Positions 10,792 to 24,342 of a stretch of 64,000 nt of DNA are shown piece after piece. How positions within the stretch are numbered: position 1 is the stretch's first letter; every line of letters starts with the position of its first letter. Made by a program: the position numbers and the translations under genes. The notes beneath the pieces were generated by a model, which saw only the letters and a program-made list of their open reading frames with translations, was not told the DNA's origin and did not search any database. The DNA is from Unio delphinus (Eukaryota; Mollusca; Bivalvia; Unionida; Unionidae): contig JAQISU010000251.1 of the NCBI GenBank assembly GCA_029339505.1, positions 317,501 to 381,500 on the forward strand. The letters are read 5' to 3'.

Positions 10792-12286
10792 TGTCACAGA
10801 ATTAGGCGAAAATTGAATTTATTTCTTCTTGAATTACAAACTAATTTCACCATTTTTTTTTGTTTTGTCGTACATGCGTTACCTGGGGTGAATAAGTGTT
10901 TTTTCAAGGTAAGCGACGTGTAACGATTTGCATGTACCTGACTATGAATCACTTGAAGTCAGGAACATTAGAATCACGGGGTGCACGGGAATTTTGCCGT
11001 GAATTCTGCTCACCTATTTGAGGATATATAAGGCAGAATAATTCTGATAAGATTACGGGTCCAAAAGTATCTTATCACAGGATAGATAGCTCGTCATTCT
11101 TTCTCCAGCCAAAGGGGTGAGTGTTAAATTTATATTTCGTTTCATTGTGAATTTTATTCAGTTTATCATTTCATGTAATGATGCCTTTATTACAATGCAG
11201 ATTTGAAACGTGGAATATTTGGAATTACTAGTCACTATTAGACTTTAAATGCAATAGCGTAATCTAAGTTGTAGATTGTTTTAGAAACAACAATTATTAG
11301 TGTGGTTTCTTTATTGTAGCTGATTTGTAACTGAACGTCTCTGATTTGTAGCTGAGCGTCTCTGATTTGTAGCGGAACGTCTCTGAATGTCTCTGAATTG
11401 TAGCTGAACGTCTCTGAACGTCTTTGAATGTCTCTGCATTGTAGCTGAATGTGAATGTGCCGTGATTGTACTGTTTAATTGTGCGATCAAATTGAGGTAT
11501 CTGACTGTCTGTCTGTCGGATTGTCTGTCCGTCTACATCTGTCTTGATGTGTAAATATCCGGAAATTCTAGAAGTCTAAATGTTCGAGTGTCGGAGCTGT
11601 CTAGAGGTGTAAACGTCTAGGGTAGCATCTAAGTATTTGGGACCGTTGGTTCTAGTAGATGCTGTATGCTGTCTCTACGTATAACTGTGGTGGATCCGTG
11701 AAGGGCGAGTGACCGATAAAAGTATTGAGTCAACCCTAGGTATTCGGAGAAGCTGGGCGGAGATTCAATAATTGGTGAATCGTACGGTTGTACAGGGTCG
11801 AGACACATGTGTGTGTTGCAATTGTAGTTACAATTGAATACATTGTTATATTTACACATAGTTAATTCGAATCACAGTAGTATTTCAAGGGATTACATGA
11901 ATCGCAATAAAAGTTAGCAACTTGATTAAATACATGTATATGTTTTCGCTAGATGTCGTAATCCATACGTGCGATAGTATAGTTTGATGTTTGTATTTGT
12001 TATCGCAATTTATACTTGCGTTAATATAACTTTTGTAAAGGTTCCTTGGATCTGTATATAGTCCAGGAGATTCCTTGGATCTGTGTTTATTTTGTATTAA
12101 TATTTAATTTATTTTTGAATTGTAAATGGTTGTGGAATGTGATTGTGGGTTGAATGCATGAGTTATTGTGTTGATACATCATTATTTTTCATTAATAATT
12201 TATTTCATAAATTTACATTATCTTTCACATATTGTGTTTGTGTTGTTCATTTAATCCACCATCCACTCGGTAACAATTCTGTTACA
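10792..12286 (+). repeat. 3' LTR of element 2
   Basis: This LTR of 1,495 bp starts TGTCACAGAATTAGG and ends GTTACA, next to the TSD TACAG. It has fewer subrepeats (11,325-11,450) than the 5' LTR and shows scattered substitutions, which point to age. Confidence 0.92.
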
Positions 12287-12291
12287 TACAG

Positions 12292-13357
12292 CTCTGAGCC
12301 CCCAGTCAGCACTGCCGACGGTTAAATTATATAGAACACGAAGACGGAATTCAAAATAATAACAAATTGATAAATTCGATAATTTTAAATAATAAACTCA
12401 ATCACTCGTCCTCCAAGTGACAGCCTACTTCATCTCGTGATTTTCAGTGTGAGTTCGATTTTCCCCTGACCTTTGGTTCTACTCGTCTCTTTATTTCGTT
12501 CTTCCCACTCCTCCTGGACTTCACCTCTACCGACTTCTCTCCTTCCTTCTCTTTTCTTTCGTCTCTCTATCCGAAACTACTGGTACCACTGTCACTGGTC
12601 TGTCCCTCGAAGCTTCCTTTAGAAGCTGCACTTAGAATTCTGTACTAAGAATTTTCTCCGCCAATAATACATGACTAATCGGAGTTGCTATCTTATGGCA
12701 ATCTTTCTAACGAACTATAGCGAACTAAATCTTGCTGGTCTAAGGATATCATACTTTGCCAAATTAGGGTCCCGTCCCTATCTCGATTCTGATTGGCCCT
12801 GTCCAATCGACTAGGCGACCAATTCAACCTGGCTGTCAGTCTGCGGAACAATAACATAAGGCACGTCCACTCGTTCGGGCAACTTCTTTGATCTGTACAA
12901 GCGCTTCCACACCAAGGTGATAATTGCACTTCTGACGGCCTTAGTCGGGCTTCCCACCCTAGCCACGGCAAACTTACGTAAGGGATAGTGTTAGCCTGTG
13001 GTCATGTTTAACATTAAACAATGGCTTGTCCGAATGACTTTGATTATACATGTTTCTATACTATTTTGTGTCGGGCAAAACGTCATAATGTGCATTTCTA
13101 ATTATGTGTATTTTCAATTGTATGCCGAACGTGAATTCATATATAATGTTCATTTGTTAATAAAGTTATGAGGTAAAATAATATGCTATTGTATTCTGTC
13201 TTCATTATGTGATGTGTATGTTTTGTTACATGCTTTCCTAGCTTAATTATTAACTTTTTGCATACTATGCTGATTTAATTTTTGTGTACATGAATTGCTT
13301 AATGCTTTGCAAACTTTTTACGTGATGCGGTTGTTTTATTGCATGTTTGCAAACATT
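12292..13357. other. Gene-free stretch, possibly LTR of element 1
   Basis: No coding region is seen. The first 650 bp are pyrimidine-rich and could be the remainder of the 5' LTR of element 1, split by the insertion of element 2. I found no second LTR in the window to test this. The rest is AT-rich intergenic DNA. Confidence 0.35.
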
Positions 13358-13371
13358 ACAGGTTAATGTTT

Positions 13372-13605
13372 GGGGAGAGTGGTCTTAAACACTCTCCACT
13401 CGAGATCGCTGCCATCTCAGCTCTGTCTGCATGGATTCGAGTCATGGATTCGGTCAATGTAGGTATGTGATAAGCGTTCCAGTAGGTTTTCGTGGGTCGC
13501 TGGTTCTTTCCAGGTATTTTCCCGGGTTCTTCCTCCACCATTGATATTGTTCGCCATGTATAACCTATCTTTTACTGAAACATGGCGTTAAACTCTACAA
13601 CAACA
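13372..13605 (+). mobile_element. tRNA-derived SINE with 14-bp TSD
   Basis: The insert of 234 bp lies between perfect copies of ACAGGTTAATGTTT (13,358-13,371 and 13,606-13,619). Its head has a degenerate A box (GAGTGGTCTTAAACACTC) and a B-box-like GGATTCGAGTC. Its 3' end is GGCGTTAAACTCTACAACAACA, a CAA-type tail. It is non-coding and depends on a LINE for movement. Confidence 0.85.
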
Positions 13606-13687
13606 ACAGGTTAATGTTTTACTACATGTTTTGCTATAATCTTTAGATGTGGATGTTTTACAATATGCTTATATTCATCATCATGCG

Positions 13688-15352
13688 ATGCAGATCTTTA
13701 ATTATATGCCTAGCTTTCTTAATTGCATGCAGATTTTTAATTATATGCCTAGCTTTCTTAATTGCATGCAGATCTTTAATTATATGCCTAGCTTTCTTAA
13801 TTGCATGCTCCAGTCAATAATAGCTAATTTCTACATGCAGATCTTTAATTATATGCCTAGCTTTCTTAATTACATGCTCCAGTCAATAATAGCTAATTTC
13901 TACATGCAGATCTTTAATTATATGCCTAGCTTTCTTAATTGCATGCTCCATTCAATAATAACTAATTTCTACATGCAGATCTTTAATTATATGCCTAGCT
14001 TTCTTAATTGCATGCTCCAGTCAATAATAGCTAATTTCTACATGCAGATCTTTAATTATATGCCTAGCTTTCTTAATTGCATGCTCCAGTCAATAATAGC
14101 TAATTTCTACATGCAGATCTTTAATTATATGCCTAGATTTCTTAATTGCATGCTCCAGTCAATAATAGCTAATTTCTACATGCAGATCTTTAATTATATG
14201 CCTAGCTTTCTTAATTGCATGCTCCAGTCAATAATAGCTAATTTCTACATGCAGATCTTTAATTATATACCTAGCTTTCTTAATTGCATGCTCCAGTCAA
14301 TAATAGCTAATTTCTTCATCCAAATCTTTAATTATATGCCTAGCTTTCTTAATTCCATGCTCCAGTCAATAATAGCTAATTTCTACATGCAGATCTTTAA
14401 TTATATGCCTAGCTTTCTTAATTGCATGCTCCAGTCAATAATAGCTAATTTCTACATGCAGATCTTTAATTATATGCCTAGCTTTCTTAATTGCATGCTC
14501 CACTCAATAATAGCTAATTTCTACATGCAGATCTTTAATTATATGCCTAGCTTTCTTAATTGCATGCTCCAGTCAATAATAGCTAATTTCTACATGCAGA
14601 TCTTTAATTATATGCCTAGCTTTCTTAATTGCATGCTCCAGTCAATAATAGCTAATTTCTACATGCAGATCTTTAATTATATGCCTAGCTTTCTTAATTG
14701 CATGCTCCAGTCAATAATAGCTAATTTCTACATGCAGATCTTTAATTATATGCCTAGCTTTCTTAATTGCATGCTCCAGTCAATAATAGCTAATTTCTAC
14801 ATGCAGATCTTTAATTATATGCCTAGCTTTCTTAATTGCATGCTCCAGTCAATAATAGCTAATTTCTACATGCAGATCTTTAATTATATGCCTAGCTTTC
14901 TTAATTGCATGCTCCAGTCAATAATAGCTAATTTCTTCATCCAAATCTTTAATTATATGCCTAGCTTTCTTAATTCCATGCTCCAGTCAATAATAGCTAA
15001 TTTCTACATGCAGATCTTTAATTATATGCCTAGCTTTCTTAATTGCATGCTCCAGTCAATAATAGCTAATTTCTACATGCAGATCTTTAATTATATGCCT
15101 AGCTTTCTTAATTGCATGCTCCACTCAATAATAGCTAATTTCTACATGCAGATCTTTAATTATATGCCTAGCTTTCTTAATTGCATGCTCCACTCAATAA
15201 TAGCTAATTTCTACATGCAGATCTTTAATTATATACCTAGCTTTCTTAATTGCATGCTCCAGTCAATAATAGCTAATTTCTTCATCCAAATCTTTAATTA
15301 TATGCCTAGCTTTCTTAATTGCATGCTCCAGTCAATAATAGCTAATTTCTAC
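13688..15352 (+). repeat. 69-bp minisatellite, 23 full units
   Basis: Two 39-bp short units start at 13,688 and 13,727, followed by exactly 23 units of 69 bp from 13,766 to 15,352. The unit begins ATGCAGATCTTTAATTATAT. Variant units with TTCTTCATCCAAATC recur at about 14,313, 14,934 and 15,279, which are 9 and 5 units apart, as expected from unequal exchange. Because 69 is divisible by 3, the array is open in one frame for 574 codons with a 23-residue period, which I read as chance rather than a gene. Confidence 0.95.
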
Positions 15353-15385
15353 ATGTCCATATTTTGCTTGTAAAACTTTTCAGAT

Positions 15386-15627
15386 AATAGCAACTGTCAC
15401 AAAGCTGGCTAAATGTGTTATGTGGCAAGTATAAAAGAACATCAGCTTGTTAATAAAAACAGTATAAAGCAGGACAGACTGTATATATGCTAATTAACAT
15501 GTTAGTTAATAGCAACTGTCACAACGCTGGTTAAATGCACTATGTGGTACCTATGACAGAACATTAAATTGTAAATATAAAATGTATAAAGCAAGTCAGA
15601 GTGTAGACGCTAACTAACATCAACACT
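15386..15627. repeat. 122-bp tandem duplication
   Basis: Two diverged copies of about 122 bp begin AATAGCAACTGTCACAA at 15,386 and 15,508. They lie just after the minisatellite and may be part of the same unstable region. Confidence 0.75.
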
Positions 15628-16029
15628 ACTAGTGCAATAAGTAAGATAAAGGTTGTAAGAGAAATTAAACTACATTTAACATCAAGACCTGGTTCAAAAC
15701 ATTGCATAATAGAAAATATTTTGAGATCGGAATAAACACACGTCAATTTAATACGATTTCGTTTATTTCTTTTTATATTTAATGTTCATTATTTGTAGCA
15801 TTTTGTAACAAATAAAACAGAAAATGACATTTTGGAAACTAATTGAATTGCAATTGGGACATGATGAATTTAAGTCATGGCTTGTGTTATTCTTTTTTAA
15901 AACCAGTGTCTGAATAAATTTCGTTTGATCACTGAAATGGCAAATTTTATAGTGCCAGTCCTCTCTTTATAATTGCAAACGTGAGAATCTGAGCACGAAG
16001 GAAAACATTGTCATCTACTGATTTTACTC

Positions 16030-16335
16030 AAAACATTTTAAAGTGGGGACTCTGTGTAAGCTATAGAAGCTACTTTGCTAATGACTTTAACAAAAAATGA
16101 CGTTTAGTGTGGACCTGGATTGCTAATGATTGTTCTAAAAATGCCTTATAGTGGGCACTTCCACTGCTACTGACGTTATGGAAAATGTCTTACTGTGCAG
16201 TCTAACTGCTACTGACTTTACTAAAAATGTCTTATAATCGGGACTTTGTTATTAACCTTACAGAAAACGTCTTACAGTGCAGACTTTGCTAATGCAACAA
16301 TGGTGACTGAAAATGTCTTATAGTGGGACATTTGA
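16030..16335. repeat. Diverged short tandem repeat
   Basis: Five or so imperfect copies of a unit like ACTAAAAATGTCTTATAGTG occur at spacings of about 50-60 bp. No coding is seen. Confidence 0.6.
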
Positions 16336-16339
16336 GCTA

Positions 16340-19300
16340 AAGTCAATGTATTAACATTTTAGGAAAATTCACAAAATCTTAAATATCTGGCCACTAAGAT
16401 AAGCTATAGATTAATTCAGAATCAATTTTACCACATAATACAAATTTATTGCATAGGTATTGCTTTCTTGTCTGTGAACGAATATTTAAGCCTTTCAAAA
16501 TCCCATAAAGAAAACAACAGGTCCTTAACCAATTTGTAGAGTACCTCACATAAACACAGTTACAAATAAGGTATTCTATAACCAAAACAATTCATAATTA
16601 TTCAAACAAAGCAAAACTAATTTACAACCTGAGTCAAGTACCATACCCTAATCTCTGAAGTCCCCATAATAAGAAAACAGAAAAGGAGTTGTAGAGATAA
16701 CTAACTGTTATTAACGATTTTTTGAAACTGTCTTCTAGTTGGACTCTAGTAATAACCAAAATAGACTTTTAACATGCTATTTGAATAAAACACTATATTT
16801 CTGAGTGATACACCCTTGAAAATAGTGAGAACCTTACTTGTTACATTCCCATTACCTGGATGTGTTATTGGCATCATAAATCACACCCAAAATCACATCC
16901 GATAATGTGTCAATGGTCAACAATGATGAACAAAAATTTTACATTTAACAAGAAGCTCATGGCCTTAATGTAAACAAACATGCTGCATTTTGTGACTGTG
17001 ACCTTGACCTCTCAGGGTCAAATATATATAGAGATGTATTGCATACAAAATCTCTTTGCTTCTTAATGTCTCACCCCAAAATATCCATCAAGGGATAGAG
17101 TATGTATGAGTGTATGATTTAGATTTTTAATGTAGCTTCAACAACATGTATGTTACAATGTCTGCAATGTGGTAGTTTTATAGTGATATCAAGCACCGAG
17201 GCATCATGCCACAGACATATAAAGAAATGAAATACTTTAACCAAAACCTAATACCAAAACTTCCAAGTTCATGCTCATAATTCCAAGGTCAATGGATGCA
17301 TCAGGTAAATCACAATGCATAATTTTTTTTAATTTATGATACGATCTTATTTCAAATGTTAAAAACGTGACCAGTCGAATGGAGTATATCCTCATTAATA
17401 TGCTGAGGTCCTTGCTCATAATCAAAGAAAATTATATTTCTTGATAACACAAGCTGTGTTAATAAATTAAGAAACAAAAAGAAGTAAATCAATATAGTTC
17501 ATTAAATTCAACAAATAATTTTTTCTCTAGATTACAAAGTGAAAATTCAAAACTAATTCAAGTATTCTGAATTAAAAATCCCAAGTAACCATAAATGATT
17601 TATCAGAAGTCCAAAAGTATAGAAAGTTTTTAAAAATTCCAATAATCTGACTGTTCCACTTCACTATAGTCTTCAATGTATTGATGTATCAATAGTTTTG
17701 AGTGGGCTGATGTACCAGTTAGGGTTGGTATATTACAATGATATAATCCATAATGTCTCTAAACAAGTTCACAATGATCACAAAGAAACTATTTTATTCC
17801 AAAAGTAAATGAGCACTTATAATTTCAATGAATAATTTAAATAAATGTTTCTTCTCAAAATTCTGAAATCCTATTTTTTACCACATCCTTTATTTAACTG
17901 ACATATTATGCAACAGTGTGCCCATAAGGCGACTCATTTCAGATGGAAAAATGCCATCCACTCTGTAAATAAGGTCAGGTCTTTAACTTAAATTCAAGTA
18001 AACAGGACAAACATCAGGCGGACATAACATTCAATCATGACAATAGTCAGGTAGGCCAAAATTCTAACTTTTAGCGACAAAGGTTAAGAACACAATATAA
18101 ATTAAATGTACATAACAGTCTATTTACTAAGTTTTATAAAATGTCAAGCCAGTTTACTAAGTGCTAGTAACTAACCACTCATCAGTAATTAATTAATTTC
18201 AGATATGTAAATATTTCCAAATATTAAGTTGAGTATTCCATTCAATTCTCTTACATTATCCAAAGTGGCCTATAGGCAGCTCATCTGAGCTATGAAAGAA
18301 GCCTTATATGCGATGTCAGAACAAGGCCGATCTGGTCAATGGTGGTTAGAGGTTAACGAAAAGATGATGGAAACAAGATTGGGTATGGAAACTCTACAGG
18401 TCAAGAAACAAATGCTGTCAGATGCATTTATTGGAAGCCAAATTGGGTATGGAAACTCTTCACGCTAAGAACAAACTGTCAGATATATATTCATTTGTTA
18501 ATGTACTATTTTGCAGTTGCTTGCGGGTACAAGACACAAGACACACATGGATCATGTATGTACCATGGAAGGATGGAACGTTTTGGATAAGATAAGAAAT
18601 GTTACACATATTGCTTGTGTGGGCTCTGTCTCATCTGAGGATGATATGATAACACTCGCTTGTTGATTATGAGATTTATTTTAAGATGAAATGGTACAAA
18701 ATAAGCATTAAACAATACAATAAAATCATTTTCTGGACAAAATGAGAGAATATCCATAACTTATTAAGCTTCACTGTCTTGTTCTTCATGTCACTTGTTT
18801 AATCCAACACACCATGGTTTATATTTAAATCTAAAATGTTTTCTTTAAACAAAAGTAAATAATATTGTCTTAATGAATAAAGGAAAGTTCAGTTTTAAAG
18901 AGTCAGGACTTCGTTCAGTTGTTGGGAACAACCTGGAGCTTGATTTCGATCTCCCATTTTTGAGTTGTAAGTCACTGTTTTTTTTTTCATTTTCATAAAC
19001 CAGGGAAATCTGTGCTATCAACTGTTCTGTGTCAATTAGCCAGGATTATATTTCCATGATGTATATGTTCGTATCTACAGAAATACAGTTTGTGTACATG
19101 GAATCGCATCACAATTATTACTTCCAGTTTAGTACCCACTAATGTAGTTCGAGTCTATTTTTAGAAGAAAGAAAAAAATCATCTCTTAATTGGGTGGTGA
19201 TAGAAGAGTCATATTGATACATTATTGGTAGGGATTTAATGGTAATTGTTTATTCTTTAGAATATGAGCCACAGATAGTGGTTGTCTGTGTGCATTTTGG

Positions 19301-20640
19301 CGACAGTGCACATTGAGTAATAAGGCCTTGGTGATGATCCACAAGGGAAGTGAAATGTGTGTTCTGTTTACATGATGTTCTGTTTACTGTGCAGCCTCTC
19401 AAAAGACTGCCGGTGAATCCCTAACAAGAACTTCACCGTGAAGTCATCTTTGGCGGTATGTTAGATTACCATGTGATTTGTATTGATTATTACACAGATG
19501 AAAGGTCAGTAGTGAGAAATAAATGTTGAGAACATAAAGTAAAATTAATTGTGATGTACGGCCACATGTCTTTCTTTACAGACATGCAGCCTTCAGAAAG
19601 CTTAGCACATTATTTACACTTGTAAGCTTGTTAAAGACAGAGACTCAGTAGGGGAGCACTCATTATAGTATTAAAAACAAAGCTGATTTGCAAACATTTA
19701 TAAGATCAAAATTAATAATTGATACAGTTTCTCATTTGAATATTTATTTAAAAAAGAGTTATTTGTATTATTAGAAAATCATTTTCTATCACTTCAAAAT
19801 ATTGAGTCCGTCAAACAAAGGAAAAAACCGCTTGCAATAAAATTTATCTAGAAAGTGCTCGCAACAATTTGGAATTTTAAATTTATATGCTCTTTATTCA
19901 GAAACGAAATTGCATGAAATTCAGACTTTGTTAGAATTTTTTTTTTTTTTTTAGATTTCAGTCAGTTTGTGCAGAGACGTTTTAACCGCTACCAAAAAAG
20001 CGGCCACCTATTGGAGCAAAGATTTGTTTCGGGGTGGGAGGGGATGAAATGATGCTGTCATATTATGAACATTGCTGATTCAGCCCGTGGTTGATTAGGA
20101 TCAAATTACCGCCTGATTCGGCCCAGAGACCAGGCTGATTCGGAGCATATCAAACATTAAACAAAAAACAATGGAACACACATTTCCATATTTATTTTAA
20201 TACTTATTATTATTTTTCCCAAGCATAGCATTATAAGGTAAATGGCTGGCATTGAACAGTTATTTCACGACAGTATTATATGATTTGTTCCAGAATGGTA
20301 GTATATTTAGTGTATTGGCAAGAGACAGGAAAATTAATTGAATTAGATCAGAATTGGTCATTTTTCCAATTGATGGAAAAATGAGACACAGCTAAATTTC
20401 ACTGGAATGGGGGATTCAAAGTTGTTAGATTATAATTTCAAGCCATATTTTGAAATTGAGTCATATAAATACTGATTTAAATGTAGAAATGTAATATTCG
20501 GAAGATAATAATTGTCTAAAGTGGGGTTTACCATTTATCTTTGTTTCATAGTTCTGGGGACTATACAAAATTGTTACATAATACTTGCATGCCACATTGT
20601 CGAATTTTTGGAATTTAGTCCTTGAAAGTCTTATTTAAAG
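16340..20640. other. Intergenic stretch with minor repeats
   Basis: No gene is recognised. It holds a SINE fragment at 17,133-17,220, a diverged duplication of about 64 bp at 18,370-18,490 (TTGGGTATGGAAACTCT twice), and a TGACCTTGACCT-type motif near 16,998-17,012 of the kind often seen in molluscan repeats. The remainder shows nothing I can support. Confidence 0.6.
17133..17220 (-). mobile_element. SINE 3' fragment
   Basis: The stretch with GATATCAAGCACCGAGGCATCATGCCACAGACAT-like content matches the body of the SINE at 54,995-55,314 in the same orientation, without the tRNA-like head. Confidence 0.6.
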
Positions 20641-20648
20641 GTGGGTTT

Positions 20649-20652
<4 letters not shown>

Positions 20653-20710
<58 letters not shown>
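20653..20710. repeat. (GA)n microsatellite
   Basis: Pure GA repeat of about 58 bp. Confidence 0.97.
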
Positions 20711-20714
<4 letters not shown>

Positions 20715-20802
20715 AGCTGGACAGTAATTCACCTCCAAAGTTAGGGCTGTGACATATGTATTGAGATCTTGTGTTATCTTTCTCCATGGGATATCCCTGT
20801 CG

Positions 20803-20889
<87 letters not shown>
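20803..20889. repeat. (GT)n(GA)n compound microsatellite
   Basis: GT repeats pass directly into GA repeats and then a G run. Apparent reading frames over it are artefacts. Confidence 0.97.
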
Positions 20890-20892
<3 letters not shown>

Positions 20893-20940
20893 ACCCCTTT
20901 ACCTCCTAATTCAATATGCCAAGCGAGGTCGCCTGAATAA

Positions 20941-22710
20941 TATATAAGACTATGTATGTAGGAAAGAGCAAATAAATCATGTCAGCTTCATTATATCACA
21001 TCTCGTTATATTTCACGTTGGAAAAAATTTTGGATATGAGATTGGTTCTTGTGTCAAGACTGATCTAAGCTCAAGCAAGTAGAAATAATGATTTATAACA
21101 TGTAATCGTTGCTAGATTAAACTGTACATGTGTCATTATCTCCGTCTGAGTGTGCATAAGCGCGTGCAAGCAGATATGTTATAGAGATAGTTATATGATG
21201 AATGTTCTGGAAAACAATTCAGACGAGATCCGATTAGTCAATCAATTTTGAATCTAACGAATCAGCTTGATCAATGACGATCGTTCTTATTCGCACATGT
21301 ACTGTTTGAAAGGTGTTGTGGGCAACAATAAATTGATTTGCAGTTTTACAATATCACTCAATATTGACATGCCATATGCTCACTTCATATACCTTCTATA
21401 TATCGGTCAAATATCTAGCACATGTGTATACATGAACGATATCAGCTGGGCTTAGGTTTATCTCATGTACGAGTGTCCCAATTCAGTGTGATCTTTGAGA
21501 ATATAGATAAAAGTAGTTGCCACGTACTAGCATGCCTGGTTGTCCGATATTTAACATCGTGATATTTATATAGTTATCCAGCACTATCATCCATTGATGG
21601 AATCACATAATAAGCATGTTTCGATTCATATACTAGTAAAATAACTACTCTCGAAGCACGATAAACAGTTTGCGGTGTATTTGTTACTATTTGTACATAC
21701 TTAGCACGTTCACATTAATACAAACCCACAAATAGTTACGTATTAGTAACTATACATGAATATGCTTACGTATTAGTAAATATATATGTTCTAGGTTACG
21801 TATTAGTAAATACCATGTTTATATGTATTTGCTATATTTATGTAGCACAGAACACTTAGAATGGAGCAGACACTTTACTGACCGATCTTTCAAACTCACA
21901 TTGCACATGTCGATCAGTTATAGAAGTTTTAATCGTGTAACGACTGGCAATATGATTAACTCTCTAGTTTGAAGTTTGTGTTATGTGCAGCACTATATCC
22001 CAAGATCCTTAAGTAGATTGAAAGAAATGTTGATGTATACTTTAATTGGCTAATTGATCTCATAATTAAATGATTAGACTGGAAGCCACACTCTGAATGT
22101 GCTACAAATTTGATGTAGCCTATATACGATAATTTACAAGCCTGTCCGTCAAGGTTTGCCCTCGCCCTGCCCTGAAACAAATTGAAATAACGTCCCTGCT
22201 CCTAGATACCGATCCCATTTACTGTTAGGATGTTTCCTACTCCTGTCACTACTGTGGTAGATACATTTTATTCCCCTCCCTTTCTCGATAGACATATCAT
22301 TCCTTATCAAACGTACCCAACAGCTCAACCTAAAAATAACCGTATAGGTAATAGTCATAGGTTCGTTCAAATTACGGTACATTTTCAACAATATCTTCAA
22401 AGGCATCGATGGAAGTTGTCTAGTCGGTAAACTGTCCATATTATTAAATTACTAATCGACATTCGTGTATCTTTATTTAAACGGAATCATACGTTAGTAA
22501 TTTCAGATCCAAAACTAGGAGTATACAATAAATTATCTTCTTTGATAAGCTTAACGTACAAAGGCTTCAACGAACCATAATCATATGATCTAGTTTTATA
22601 GCTTCGACTGACACATCCATTTGTCAAAATACAGCGGGTTTTTCTTCTTGAATTTTAAAATATCCGTTGGTAAAAACAAAATAAATTAAGTTACATGAAA
22701 ATTACTAAGG

Positions 22711-22751
<41 letters not shown>

Positions 22752-23074
22752 TTCACATATAAGTATTATTTAATAAGTTTAGAAATATGACAAATTATGC
22801 AATGTTGTTTCTATCATTCTCCTATGTCCCTTCCATTCTTCCGTATAAATGAATTTAGATCCTTTTAAGATTAATGTGCAATAACATTACAAGACTTGCC
22901 GTCACGAACTGATACTCTAATCCCGACCTAAAATACTCATAACAGTATTGTAAACGCTTTTATCGGTCACAGTATAATCAGTCAATATATAGGACACACA
23001 TCGCAATTATTTTATGACATAACTGAAATGGTTTAGTACAAACAAGGTTTAATTGCTTAGATACAGATGATGAC

Positions 23075-23122
<48 letters not shown>

Positions 23123-24230
23123 ATGACTGTTAACAAGAATTTAAATAAATCAATGACTAAGTGTTACTAATCAAATTAAGACTCTCAGACTAGTGGGTCC
23201 ATATTAAAGAGTCCTAACTGATTGTGAGGACTCAAAAGTCCCAAGACACAAAATCCCATCCGATCATTAGGACTAGCAGGTCTCATTCCATCCATCATCT
23301 TTCAAAAAGATTTTATGCTGTATAACATTAGTCCAAAAATAAGTATTTTAATTTTAGTATAATATATAATTTTTAATTTAGCTTACATTTTGAAAACTAT
23401 TCTAATTTACAATTTGTACTTTTAATCTAATATAGAATTTGTAATTTAGTCTAGTATATAATTCGTAATTTTGGTTTAATATCTATTTTTAAATTTAGTT
23501 TCATAATATTTAATTACATGTATTATATAAATTTTAATTTAGTCTAATATAGAATTTAAATTTTATCCCAAAAAAACGAAATTGCAGTTCCTCAAACTCA
23601 ATTTTGGATTGGGGCGTATTATATAAGTTCTATTAATAATCTAATATGAAGTTGAATTTTAGTCTATTTGTATATTGTTTATGTTTGTTTTTTATGTATA
23701 TTTTAATTTAGTCAAATTTAGAATTTGTCGTTTAGTAAAACAAATTATTCTGATATAGAATCTGTAATTTTTTAAATATAAAATTACCAATTTTTGTCTA
23801 ATATAGAATCCTTAGTTTTATATTGTGATTGAGTGTCTTTGGAAATTTTAATTTAGTATAGTATAGCATTTTTCAATTTTACTTTATCACATCATTTTCC
23901 AATATTATTCTAATATAAAATCTTTAATTGGTTGTAATGTAAACTTTATAATTTTCGTCTAATATAGAATTGTTAAATTTAGTTTATTATATTTTCGTAT
24001 TACTTGTAGTGAACATATAAATTGTAATTTGCATCGATTACTTTTTTCTTCCTTTTAGTTTAATATAGAAGTTTTAACTTTCGGCTAATATAGGATATTT
24101 AATTTTAATTGATTATGTGATATACAGTTTTTAATTTTAGTCTAAGATACCATTTTTCAGTTTTCTTGAGTAATATTTTTTTACACTTTTGTAAAATACA
24201 GGTCTTTTTTTTTTTTAGTTTAATAAAGGA
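20941..24230. other. Intergenic AT-rich stretch
   Basis: No gene is recognised. Three copies of TTACGTATTAGTAA occur 30 bp apart at 21,736, 21,766 and 21,796. A (TA)n tract lies at 22,714-22,747 and a (GA)n tract at 23,079-23,119. From 23,340 to 24,160 the DNA is built of very diverged copies of a motif like TTTAATTTAGTCTAATATAG. Confidence 0.7.
23340..24160. repeat. Diverged AT-rich satellite-like array
   Basis: A motif close to TTTAATTTAGTCTAATATAG plus AATTTGTAA recurs more than fifteen times with variable spacing. It looks like an old tandem array that has decayed by substitutions and indels. Confidence 0.6.
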
Positions 24231-24236
24231 TACATA

Positions 24237-24245
24237 CACACACAA

Positions 24246-24339
<94 letters not shown>
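24237..24339. repeat. (CA)n(TA)n microsatellite at a SINE tail
   Basis: CA repeats pass into about 76 bp of TA repeats and end exactly where the SINE at 24,340 begins on its 3' side, which suggests growth from the SINE tail. Confidence 0.9.

Positions 24340-24342
<3 letters not shown>

Larger units (their letters stand above)
4296..12286 (+). mobile_element. Gmr1-like Ty3/gypsy LTR retrotransposon (element 2) with tandem-copy remnant
   Basis: The unit is flanked by the 5-bp direct repeat TACAG (4,291-4,295 and 12,287-12,291). Inside it are a 12-bp LTR start (4,296-4,307), a stretch matching the 3' untranslated region and polypurine tract (4,308-4,411), a complete LTR (4,412-5,905), a primer site, gag, PR, IN, RT and RH, and a complete 3' LTR (10,792-12,286). 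The order places integrase before RT. Stops and frameshifts in IN and RT show that it no longer works. The left 116 bp look like what remains of an upstream tandem copy sharing the central LTR. Confidence 0.9.

Noticed and set aside
13688..15352. Repeat array as CRISPR
   Set aside because: The units are direct 69-bp tandem copies without unique spacers, and the genome is eukaryotic.
13649..15373. A 574-codon open frame
   Set aside because: It is the translation of the 69-bp minisatellite. The unit length divisible by three explains the open frame, and no protein family or gene structure is visible.
20749..20940. Short frame with Arg-Glu repeats
   Set aside because: It spans the GT/GA microsatellite and has no support outside it.
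21736..21810. Three TTACGTATTAGTAA motifs as a regulatory array
   Set aside because: No gene is nearby and the spacing fits a small tandem duplication.
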